This document shows positions 1-5,350 of a stretch of 5,350 bases of DNA, piece by piece. Source of the stretch: Alphaproteobacteria bacterium (GTDB lineage Bacteria; Pseudomonadota; Alphaproteobacteria; CAAHEQ01; UBA3637). A program made the position numbers and the translations under genes. The notes under the pieces were generated by a model that did not search any database, was not told the origin of the DNA, and saw nothing but the letters and a program-made list of their open reading frames with translations. Location of the stretch: the NCBI GenBank assembly GCA_017555325.1, contig JAFZGR010000147.1:1-5350 (forward strand), given 5' to 3'. How positions within the stretch are numbered: position 1 is the first letter of the stretch; each line of letters begins with the position of its first letter.

Positions 1-5
1 ACTGC

Positions 6-56
6 CTATTTTTTTTATAAAAAAGAATTGATATGCTATTTTTTTTGAAAAGAATT
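6..56. repeat. Imperfect direct repeat of a T8 / GAATT motif in the leader
   Basis: Two copies lie 30 bases apart, at 6-29 and 36-56. Each starts with CTA and a run of eight T, continues with an A-rich stretch, and ends in AAAAGAATT. The first copy has three extra bases between the T-run and the GAATT end. The A-rich and T-rich parts can pair only through weak A-T stems, so this could be the remnant of an upstream gene's terminator, a bent-DNA or UP-like element ahead of the glgP promoter, or simple AT-rich drift. What is upstream of base 1 is not visible. Confidence 0.4.
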
Positions 57-77
57 CGTATTTTTAGAGCTGTGTTA

Positions 78-107
78 ATGAACTGTTAAACTCTTTGTTT
101 GTATAAT
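78..107 (+). promoter_or_regulatory. Probable sigma-70-type promoter of glgP
   Basis: A perfect TATAAT -10 box sits at 102-107, 33 bases before the glgP start codon. The best -35 candidate is ATGAAC at 78-83, which matches TTGACA at only three positions, with an 18-base spacer. The -10 is convincing and the -35 weak, which would fit a promoter helped by an activator or by the upstream T-tracts. The -10 box lies between the arms of an inverted repeat at 94-114, described separately. Confidence 0.55.
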
Positions 108-114
108 AAACAAA
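94..114. promoter_or_regulatory. Inverted repeat bracketing the glgP -10 box, possible operator
   Basis: TTTGTTT at 94-100 and AAACAAA at 108-114 are perfect 7-base inverted arms around GTATAAT, so the -10 hexamer is the centre of a dyad. A protein bound to these arms would cover the region where RNA polymerase melts the promoter. A symmetric site at this place is the usual arrangement for a repressor operator, but the arms are low-complexity and could be chance in AT-rich DNA. No regulator gene is present in the window to support either reading. Confidence 0.35.
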
Positions 115-140
115 ATTAATCAGGGGAAAGGACAAAAACA

Positions 141-2600
141 ATGGCAACAAAAAAGAAAGAAGCAAAAAAAACAACAGCGGCAGAATTAAAACGCTTAATC
201 GAATGGCATATTAAATATTCCTTATCCAAACGGGTATGTGAAGCTGATAAAGACCATTTATTTACAGCATTGGCTATGGCGGTCAGGGATTTATGTATTG
301 ACAGTATGTTTGAAACAGCAGCCCGTCATGAAAAAGAAGATCCGAAACGGGTTTATTATTTGTCATTGGAATATTTGTTAGGTCGCTTATTGCCAAACAA
401 TTTATATAATTTTGAAATTATGGATTTATTGGATGAAATTCAATTAGATAATCCGATTCCGCTGAGAGAAGTTTTAGATTGTGAATATGATCCGGCATTA
501 GGAAACGGGGGGTTGGGTCGCTTAGCTGCCTGTATTTTGGATTCCATTGCAACACAAGGTATTCCGGGGTATGGATACGGCATTAACTATCAATTCGGGT
601 TGTTTAAACAATACTTTGAAAACGGTTGGCAAAAGGAACGGGCCGATTCATGGTTGGAACGGTCATCTCCGTGGCAAATTGAACGAGCCGACCGTTCTTG
701 TTTGGTTCAAATCGGCGGACGGGTTGTTTATGAAGAAAAAAACGGTGTTCGAGAACCACACTGGGTAGATACCAATCATTTGTTGGGGGTTCCGTATGAT
801 ATGCCGATTGTCGGATATGGCGGAAAAACAGTTAACTATCTACGGTTGTTTGCGGCAAAATCAACAAACACATTGGATATTGAAGTATTTAATCAGGGCG
901 GTTATGTTGAAGCAGTTGAAAAAAACATTAAAATTGAAACCATTTCAAAAGTTTTGTATCCGTCTGATGCAATTGAACAAGGGAAATATCTGCGTTTAAT
1001 GCAACAATATTTCTTTACATCTTGTGTTATTAACGATATTATGCGTCGGTTTTTGGAAACACATACCGATTTTGAAATGTTGCCGGAAAAAGTGGCCATT
1101 CAGTTAAATGACACACATCCAACCTTAGCAATTGTTGAATTAATGCGTGTGTTAATTGACGTTTATCGTTTAGATTGGGACAAAGCATTTGATATTACGC
1201 GCAAGACAATGGCATACACTAATCATACGTTATTGCCGGAAGCTTTGGAAAAATGGCCCGTATCTATGTTTGAACAACATTTACCCCGCCATTTGGGCAT
1301 TATTTATGAAATCAACGATAAATTAATGAAAGAAGTGATGGATCGTTTCCCAGGTGATTACGGACGGATGAGTCGGGTTTCTTTAATTGAAGAAGGCGCG
1401 CAAAAACAAATTCGTATGGCCAATTTGGCTATTACGGGCAGTCATTCCGTCAACGGTGTTGCCGAAATTCATACCAAATTGTTGGAAACAAGATTGGTTC
1501 CCGATTTTTATGAAATGTGGCCTGAAAAATTTAACAACAAGACAAACGGTGTAACACCTCGTCGCTGGGTATTAGATTCCAATGAAGGATTATCTCAATT
1601 CATTTCAAAACGAATCGGAAAAGGCTGGATTACCGATTTATCAGAAATCCGCAAATTAGAAGATTATTTATCGGATGAAGAATCTTTAAATGAATTAAAC
1701 CGTATTAAATTTAACAATAAACAACGGCTGGCTAGCTTAATTGACCGTTTAACGGGAATTGAAGTTAATCCGGAATCTATTTTTGATTGTCAGGTTAAAC
1801 GCATTCATGAATATAAACGTCAATTATTAAATGCACTGCATATTGTTCATGAATATTTATCCATTATTGAAGACGGGATTCGGTTACCTCATCCCAAAAC
1901 CTATATTTTTGGCGGAAAAGCAGCACCAAGTTATGAATTTGCAAAATTGGTCATTAAATTTATCAACAATTTATCAAAAGTCATCAACAACGACCCACGT
2001 GTAAACGGACAATTAAAAGTTGTCTTTATTCCGGATTATAAAGTATCCGTTGCAGAAGTTGTTTTCCCCGGTTCCGATGTGAGTGAACAAATATCAACAG
2101 CCGGTTTTGAAGCTTCCGGTACGGGTAATATGAAATTTATGATGAACGGAGCCTTAACAATGGGAACGTTAGATGGAGCCAATGTTGAAATTTTGGAACA
2201 AGTCGGACATGAAAACTTCTATTTGTTTGGTTTAACGGCTGAAGAAGTAGCTCAACGCCATGCTTCCGATGCATACCGTCCATGGGATTTTTACAATCAA
2301 AACCCCAAAATTCGGCGGGTTATGGATTCGTTAACATCAGGCATTTTTACCCCCGGTGAAGATAAAAATCTGTTTGCACCGATTTTCCAAAACATTATGT
2401 TTAAGGATTACTATATGTTATTAGGGGATTTTGATTCTTATACAGCAGCTCAGGACAAATTAGGTGTTGATTATCTCAACAGATTGAATTGGTCTAAAAA
2501 AGCATTAATCAATATTGCCCGTTCCGGTAAATTTTCCATTGACAGAACGGTTGCCGAGTATGCAAAAGACATTTGGAATGTAAAACCGTCAATCAAATAA
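141..2600 (+). CDS. glgP: Glycogen / alpha-glucan phosphorylase (GT35 family, PLP-dependent)
   Basis: This 819-residue protein has the full length of bacterial glycogen/maltodextrin phosphorylases. It should cleave terminal alpha-1,4 glucose units from glycogen or maltodextrins in the cytoplasm with inorganic phosphate, giving glucose-1-phosphate. Family signatures are seen in order: GNGGLGRLAACILDS at 121-135, QLNDTHPTLAI at 321-331, NGVTPRRW at 469-476, VKRIHEYKRQ at 552-561, GKAAPSY at 592-598, and the pyridoxal-phosphate loop EASGTGNMK with the Schiff-base lysine at K665, followed by GTLDGANVEI. The loop after the lysine reads FMMNGALTMG, where FALNGALTIG is more usual; this is a conservative change. 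The N-terminus is Lys/Ala-rich and otherwise starts near the usual point. The ATG is preceded by AGGGGAAAGGA (122-132) with 8 bases of spacing. No glgA, glgB, glgC or malQ gene is next to it here; trmB follows directly. Glycogen versus maltodextrin preference cannot be read from the sequence, so the symbol could also be malP. Confidence 0.97.
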   Translation: MATKKKEAKKTTAAELKRLIEWHIKYSLSKRVCEADKDHLFTALAMAVRDLCIDSMFETAARHEKEDPKRVYYLSLEYLLGRLLPNNLYNFEIMDLLDEIQLDNPIPLREVLDCEYDPALGNGGLGRLAACILDSIATQGIPGYGYGINYQFGLFKQYFENGWQKERADSWLERSSPWQIERADRSCLVQIGGRVVYEEKNGVREPHWVDTNHLLGVPYDMPIVGYGGKTVNYLRLFAAKSTNTLDIEVFNQGGYVEAVEKNIKIETISKVLYPSDAIEQGKYLRLMQQYFFTSCVINDIMRRFLETHTDFEMLPEKVAIQLNDTHPTLAIVELMRVLIDVYRLDWDKAFDITRKTMAYTNHTLLPEALEKWPVSMFEQHLPRHLGIIYEINDKLMKEVMDRFPGDYGRMSRVSLIEEGAQKQIRMANLAITGSHSVNGVAEIHTKLLETRLVPDFYEMWPEKFNNKTNGVTPRRWVLDSNEGLSQFISKRIGKGWITDLSEIRKLEDYLSDEESLNELNRIKFNNKQRLASLIDRLTGIEVNPESIFDCQVKRIHEYKRQLLNALHIVHEYLSIIEDGIRLPHPKTYIFGGKAAPSYEFAKLVIKFINNLSKVINNDPRVNGQLKVVFIPDYKVSVAEVVFPGSDVSEQISTAGFEASGTGNMKFMMNGALTMGTLDGANVEILEQVGHENFYLFGLTAEEVAQRHASDAYRPWDFYNQNPKIRRVMDSLTSGIFTPGEDKNLFAPIFQNIMFKDYYMLLGDFDSYTAAQDKLGVDYLNRLNWSKKALINIARSGKFSIDRTVAEYAKDIWNVKPSIK

Positions 2601-2603
2601 GGA
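2599..2603 (+). promoter_or_regulatory. Shine-Dalgarno of trmB overlapping the glgP stop codon
   Basis: AAGGA starts inside the TAA stop of glgP (2598-2600) and lies 11 bases before the trmB ATG at 2615. The overlap suggests that ribosomes finishing glgP are delivered to the trmB start, that is, translational coupling. It also supports this ATG as the true start. Confidence 0.6.
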
Positions 2604-2614
2604 TAATATAACGA

Positions 2615-3343
2615 ATGACACAAACAAAAGAATTAAAATTTTTCGGACGTCGCAAAGGAAAAGCAATTAAGCAATCCAAACAAAAGTTGATTGATGAATT
2701 GTTACCTCGCCTAAAACCGACTTTACCGGAAAAAGGAACACTGTTTGATATGAATACTTTTTTCGGCATTCAACCGAAAGAAATTTGGTTGGAAGTTGGT
2801 TTTGGCGGAGGGGAACACGTTGCCGAATTGGCTCAACTCTATCCGGATATCGGTTTTATCGGAGCCGAACCGTTTATGAACGGAGTTGCTTCGTTGCTGG
2901 CACATTTAAACGGGTCACATGAAGCCCCTGTTTTGCATACAAATTTGGCGGATGGACGAACAGATAATGTTCGCATTTGGCCAGATGACGTACGGGAAAT
3001 GTTTCCGTTTTTTAAAGATGGTCTATTTAAACGGATATTTGTATTATATCCGGATCCCTGGCCAAAAGCCCGTCATGCAGAACGTCGGTTTATCAATAGT
3101 CATAACTTAAAGCATTTGTATCGGTTGTTGGCAGATGACGGTCAGATTTTTGTAGCAACAGATGTGGCGGCTTATGCGGAGTGGGCGGTTGAACAAGTTG
3201 AATTGGATGGACAATTTAAGCAAGTCAATCATGATACGACTGTCGCTCCGGTGGATTGGGTGCCGACACGATATGAAAAAAAAGGGATTTTGGCGGGCAG
3301 ACAACCGATATATCTTGTGTTTTCCAAAAAAAACACGAAATAA
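2615..3343 (+). CDS. trmB: tRNA (guanine-N7-)-methyltransferase (tRNA m7G46)
   Basis: The 242-residue product is a class I SAM-dependent methyltransferase that should methylate N7 of G46 in the variable loop of a subset of tRNAs. An N-terminal basic stretch (residues 8-24, many Lys/Arg) fits tRNA binding. The SAM-binding loop is LEVGFGGGEH at 59-68, followed by the acidic ribose-contact motif GAEPF at 83-87. The TrmB hallmark YPDPWPKARHAERR is at 145-158, with the family's catalytic aspartate in PDPW; the usual K of the RHxKRR signature is E here (E156). The later conserved TD (182-183) and PTRYEKKG (217-224) motifs are present. Length and motif order are complete, so this is an intact gene. 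It starts 14 bases after glgP and probably shares its transcript. No terminator separates it from the next gene. Confidence 0.95.
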   Translation: MTQTKELKFFGRRKGKAIKQSKQKLIDELLPRLKPTLPEKGTLFDMNTFFGIQPKEIWLEVGFGGGEHVAELAQLYPDIGFIGAEPFMNGVASLLAHLNGSHEAPVLHTNLADGRTDNVRIWPDDVREMFPFFKDGLFKRIFVLYPDPWPKARHAERRFINSHNLKHLYRLLADDGQIFVATDVAAYAEWAVEQVELDGQFKQVNHDTTVAPVDWVPTRYEKKGILAGRQPIYLVFSKKNTK

Positions 3344-3346
3344 TAG

Positions 3347-3375
3347 TTGACGAACACAAAAAAATAGAGGACAAT
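3347..3375 (+). promoter_or_regulatory. Candidate sigma-70-type promoter of the STAS gene
   Basis: TTGACG at 3347-3352 matches five of six -35 consensus bases. GACAAT at 3370-3375 matches four of six -10 bases, and the spacer is exactly 17 bases. It starts four bases after the trmB stop and ends 38 bases before the STAS start codon. This implies that the STAS gene can be transcribed independently of glgP-trmB, although read-through from upstream is also possible because no terminator precedes it. Confidence 0.5.
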
Positions 3376-3400
3376 AAAAAGAGCAGAGCAATTTAACGGT

Positions 3401-3406
3401 AAGGAG
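3401..3406 (+). promoter_or_regulatory. Strong Shine-Dalgarno of the STAS gene
   Basis: AAGGAG lies 7 bases before the ATG at 3414. It is the best ribosome-binding site in the window and fixes the start of this short gene. Confidence 0.75.
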
Positions 3407-3413
3407 ACAAACC

Positions 3414-3716
3414 ATGAATTACAGAACAAAAGACACAAAAGAAGGCAAAGAAATTTTCTTTTCAGGTTCATTTACATTTCGGGATCACGATTCGTTTTTT
3501 GAAATTGTATCCTTAATCAAATCGGCAAAAGTACAAAAAATTATTTTTGATTTGTCTGAATGTGAATTTATTGACTCTGCCGCATTGGGTATGTTTGTAA
3601 TTGCCCATGATGAAGCTTCGTCACAGTCTGTATCGTTATCCATTCGGGGCGTACAAGGCAAAGTTAAAGATGTTATGTACGCAGCCCGCTTTGACAGTTT
3701 ATATGTCTTTGAATAA
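3414..3716 (+). CDS. Single-domain STAS protein, anti-sigma-factor-antagonist type
   Basis: This 100-residue protein consists of one STAS domain. The core is IIFDLSECEFIDSAALGMF at 43-61, the central strand and helix start of SpoIIAA/RsbV-like proteins. S55 in the IDSAALG segment sits where these proteins are phosphorylated by a partner kinase. Where most family members have G after DS(S/A), this one has A57. The N-terminal strands contain GSFTFRDHDSFF (18-29), a pattern I recall from small alphaproteobacterial STAS proteins. The C-terminal FDSLYVFE ending is typical of the last helix and strand. There is no signal peptide or membrane segment, so it should be cytosolic. Family members switch partner proteins by binding anti-sigma kinases or related ATPases, but no kinase, phosphatase or sigma factor gene is in view. 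It could equally act outside sigma-factor control, as MlaB-like STAS proteins do. The gene has its own likely promoter, a strong RBS and a terminator directly after it. Confidence 0.85.
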   Translation: MNYRTKDTKEGKEIFFSGSFTFRDHDSFFEIVSLIKSAKVQKIIFDLSECEFIDSAALGMFVIAHDEASSQSVSLSIRGVQGKVKDVMYAARFDSLYVFE

Positions 3717-3736
3717 ATTTTAATTGATAAGGTATT

Positions 3737-3773
3737 AAAAAACTCGGATGATTATATTGTTCGAGTTTTTTTT
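3737..3773 (+). terminator. Rho-independent terminator after the STAS gene, possibly bidirectional
   Basis: ACTCGGATGAT (3742-3752) pairs with ATTGTTCGAGT (3756-3766) around a three-base TAT loop, with Watson-Crick pairs at the base and several G-U wobbles toward the loop. The T-run 3766-3773 follows, and an A-run 3737-3742 precedes the stem. It starts 20 bases after the STAS stop, which is a normal distance. Read from the - strand, the A-run becomes a U-run after the same hairpin, so it could also end transcripts of the convergent cysteine-rich gene, although about 170 bases after that gene's stop. The wobble pairs would turn into A-C mismatches on that strand, so the - direction should be weaker. 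Confidence 0.85.
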
Positions 3774-3940
3774 ATTGTATCAAGTTTCGTAGTATCTGAA
3801 TAAGCAGGTAAGTGTGCCAATTCATCTTTGCCACAAAGCAAGCAACATTCTTGCAAAACAGTCAATCTGCAACAAGATTAATATCGGAAATATTAACCAA
3901 TGAATTGATATGTTATATAGCAACTTTATTCATTTACAGG
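3774..3940. other. Convergent intergenic gap, no supported gene
   Basis: These 167 AT-rich bases lie between the STAS terminator and the stop codon of the - strand gene. I see no RNA gene, no ORF with a credible RBS, and no strong hairpin. Only short imperfect inverted pairs occur, such as CTTTG/CAAAG near 3826-3838 and TTGCA/TGCAA near 3851-3872. It is probably the 3' untranslated region of the cysteine-rich gene. Confidence 0.6.
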
Positions 3941-5350
3941 TTATTCTTCCATATTTTCTGTATTTTCATCTTCAAAAAAAATACAACTTCCGTTTATTGG
4001 ATCTTCAAAAGATATTTCCGGTGGACATTCACATCTGTTTGTTATCATGTTAAATATTTTATTTGAATCAATACAAACACTACACGTTAAACCTTCTTCA
4101 TCCGTTGTTCTGTCTGCCGGACAGGCCAGACATCGATTTTGTTGACTGCTTGGGTAATATCCTTTTTGGCATTTGACACATTTTCCATTTTGCGTAATTG
4201 TGTTTTTCGGACAGGATTCGCAACCTGTACGAGATGAATTAGGCGTCTGTCCTGTTGGACAAGAAGAGCACCCCGTTGAAGTCGGATACGTTGAGGCGGA
4301 ACAACAATATTGACCAACATTACCGTTAGTTGAACATCTGCAATCTGTTGTTATTTTTGTATTAAAACTGCAATATGGCAACGATTGTTTCTGTATCATA
4401 CAACCATATTTATAACTGCATTTATCTGTTTCACTGAGGGAGGGCTGAATTGTATTGTGACACTCTGCCGGCGTTTTTCCATACCAGCGTGTCCATACAA
4501 AATATCCACCACCAACTTCATCCGGATGAATACCATTCCAACAATAACTATTGGGTGAATTAACATGATGCAAACAAGTATTACCCGTTGCAATTTGACT
4601 AGCTGGACAGGAAGAACATTCTCCTGTAGATGCATAATAATGTTTTCCTTTATCACATTTCCTTTTGCAATAACCAGTCTTTTCATCTTTTACTCGTCCA
4701 TTGGTACATAAACAATACCCAACACCATACTCTTTACTGACAAATTCAAGCGACGATCCGGAACCATAATTTGGATTATCATCGCACTTTGTACAATAAA
4801 AATTGCCAGAAGCATCCTTTTTTAATACATGCCAAACATCACAATACTGTTTTGTTGAAGGATTATAATGGTATCTCTTGTTTCCTTCTATTTTATGCAT
4901 ATCACAAGACCACACATCCTCTTCTATATGTTCACAATCATAACCCAAATAGGAACCATATCCACTTGTATAACGATTTTTACACCATTCAACAGTTGTG
5001 CGTACACATTGTTTACAAGAAGTTCCCCAAGGATAATAATCTTTTGAACTGTCACATACACACATTTGTACACCGTTTACTGTTTCCGATTCAGCTTTGT
5101 ATCCTTTACTCGTATCGCACAAACAATTTCCTGTTGTGCGATTTCTCAGTCCCGTAAATCCCGTATCACTCGGGCAGGATTTAACACATTCATTTATCCC
5201 ATCTCCGTCTTCATCAACATTATCTTTTCCGTCCGGACATTCGCACGTTTCAGGATTTGCTTCTGCCGGCGTATTAACGGGACACTTACAACTCGGTTCA
5301 GAATCCCCCTCATCTTGTCGCCATTCCTTCCGTCCTGAACAGGCACATCG
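3941..5350 (-). CDS. Partial cysteine-rich, probably secreted or surface repeat protein (C-terminal part)
   Basis: The frame is open from the window edge (codon 5350-5348) to the TAA at 3943-3941, giving 469 residues of the C-terminal end. No stop interrupts it and no convincing start with an RBS is visible, so the true start lies beyond 5350. A TTG at 5122-5120 is in frame but is only an internal Leu. About 10% of residues are Cys (49 of 469), mostly in CxC pairs (CAC, CKC, CEC, CLC, CVC, CRC) and CxxC pairs (CKQC, CTKC, CSSC, CESC, CVKC, CLAC, CSVC). In visible numbering, residues 40-55 hold a DEDGDGINEC calcium-type motif, 259-338 form a Trp/Tyr-rich module with WTRWYGKT, and 361-426 are near-regular CxxC units. 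The last 12 residues are very acidic (FFEDENTENMEE). There is no transmembrane segment or sorting signal in this part. The composition resembles EGF, TNFR or ephrin-receptor-like (GCC2/GCC3) disulfide repeats, which implies an oxidising extracytoplasmic location. Function is unknown: adhesion, host interaction or an envelope role are guesses. It faces the STAS gene tail to tail and is not in an operon with it. Confidence 0.85.
   Translation of the reverse strand, partial: RCACSGRKEWRQDEGDSEPSCKCPVNTPAEANPETCECPDGKDNVDEDGDGINECVKSCPSDTGFTGLRNRTTGNCLCDTSKGYKAESETVNGVQMCVCDSSKDYYPWGTSCKQCVRTTVEWCKNRYTSGYGSYLGYDCEHIEEDVWSCDMHKIEGNKRYHYNPSTKQYCDVWHVLKKDASGNFYCTKCDDNPNYGSGSSLEFVSKEYGVGYCLCTNGRVKDEKTGYCKRKCDKGKHYYASTGECSSCPASQIATGNTCLHHVNSPNSYCWNGIHPDEVGGGYFVWTRWYGKTPAECHNTIQPSLSETDKCSYKYGCMIQKQSLPYCSFNTKITTDCRCSTNGNVGQYCCSASTYPTSTGCSSCPTGQTPNSSRTGCESCPKNTITQNGKCVKCQKGYYPSSQQNRCLACPADRTTDEEGLTCSVCIDSNKIFNMITNRCECPPEISFEDPINGSCIFFEDENTENMEE
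4073..4270 (-). repeat. Protein-level tandem CxxC repeats within the cysteine-rich CDS
   Basis: Five CxxC pairs (CSSC, CESC, CVKC, CLAC, CSVC) start at visible residues 361, 377, 391, 407 and 423, so spacing is 16, 14, 16 and 16 residues. Each pair is usually followed by P or a Gly/Lys turn, as in CPTGQTPN, CPKNTITQ, CQKGYYPS and CPADRTTD. This is the pattern of TNFR/ephrin-receptor-like disulfide modules. A further related CSSCP unit lies upstream near 4610. The DNA copies are diverged, so this is not a recent exact duplication. Confidence 0.75.
5186..5233 (-). other. Thrombospondin-type-3-like calcium motif in the cysteine-rich CDS
   Basis: Visible residues 40-55 read DGKDNVDEDGDGINEC. Asp at positions 46, 48 and 50 followed by G51 and I52 gives the DxDxDGI pattern of EF-hand and thrombospondin type 3 calcium loops, and it ends at a Cys as TSP3 units do. 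Only one copy is seen before the window ends; more could lie upstream. Calcium binding is inferred from the pattern alone. Confidence 0.5.

Noticed and set aside
3107..3471. - strand open frames over the trmB end and STAS start
   Set aside because: They are antisense to well-supported genes, and their Phe/Leu/Cys-rich products arise from the complement of A-rich coding sequence.
3826..3872. Short inverted pairs (CTTTG/CAAAG, TTGCA/TGCAA), considered as a small RNA or terminator
   Set aside because: The stems are only five bases, without a T-run on either strand and without a promoter.
3812..4066. A + strand open frame of 84 residues across the convergent gap
   Set aside because: It has no Shine-Dalgarno, its product is a low-complexity Phe/Ile-rich sequence, and its second half is antisense to the cysteine-rich CDS.
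4087..4686. Second-frame - strand ORFs inside the cysteine-rich CDS, considered as a sign of frameshift
   Set aside because: The main frame is unbroken through both stretches and keeps its Cys pattern, so these are shadows.
4771..5338. + strand open frames opposite the cysteine-rich gene
   Set aside because: The - strand frame has coherent repeated Cys motifs over its whole length; the + strand products (His/Asn/Tyr-rich) show no motif and lack ribosome-binding sites.
3941..5350. The idea that the Cys-rich region is eukaryotic contamination or a zinc-binding protein
   Set aside because: The frame is long and intron-free and shares AT-rich base use with the adjoining bacterial genes. The Cys pairs lack regular CxxC...CxxC/H zinc-finger spacing with His and look like extracellular disulfide modules instead.
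1..5350. Search for CRISPR arrays, insertion sequences, tRNA or rRNA genes
   Set aside because: No exact spaced repeats, transposase motifs, terminal inverted repeats or tRNA-like cloverleaf segments were seen on either strand.

Overview
The window looks like a piece of an AT-rich bacterial chromosome. The coding is dense, genes start after clear Shine-Dalgarno sequences, and intergenic gaps are short. The TrmB sequence (a GFGGGEH SAM loop followed by GAEPF and NGVASLL) and the small STAS protein resemble alphaproteobacterial versions as I recall them. Together with the A/T-rich third codon positions, this suggests a low-GC alphaproteobacterium, possibly host- or gut-associated. That placement is inference from recalled family patterns, not from a search.

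Left half, + strand: a leader with duplicated T-tract motifs and a probable promoter (1-140) precedes a complete glycogen/alpha-glucan phosphorylase (141-2600). trmB, the tRNA m7G46 methyltransferase, follows after 14 bases (2615-3343), and its ribosome-binding site overlaps the phosphorylase stop codon. After 70 bases carrying a good sigma-70-like promoter comes a 100-residue single-domain STAS protein of the anti-sigma-factor-antagonist type (3414-3716). A strong hairpin plus T-run terminator (3737-3773) closes this group. The three genes may share a transcript, and the STAS gene probably also has its own promoter. They link storage-glucan breakdown, tRNA modification and a likely regulatory switch, but no direct functional connection is visible.

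Right half, - strand: after a roughly 170-base non-coding convergent gap, one open frame runs from its stop at 3941 to the window edge at 5350 without interruption. It is the C-terminal 469 residues of a larger, extremely cysteine-rich protein. It has 49 Cys (about 10%) in CxC and CxxC pairs, a near-periodic run of CxxC units, a thrombospondin-type-3-like Asp/Gly calcium motif, a Trp-rich middle module and an acidic tail. It looks like a secreted or surface-exposed disulfide-rich protein with EGF/TNFR/ephrin-receptor-like repeats. Its N-terminus and function are not visible. It is the least ordinary element of the window; the other three genes are housekeeping or common families.
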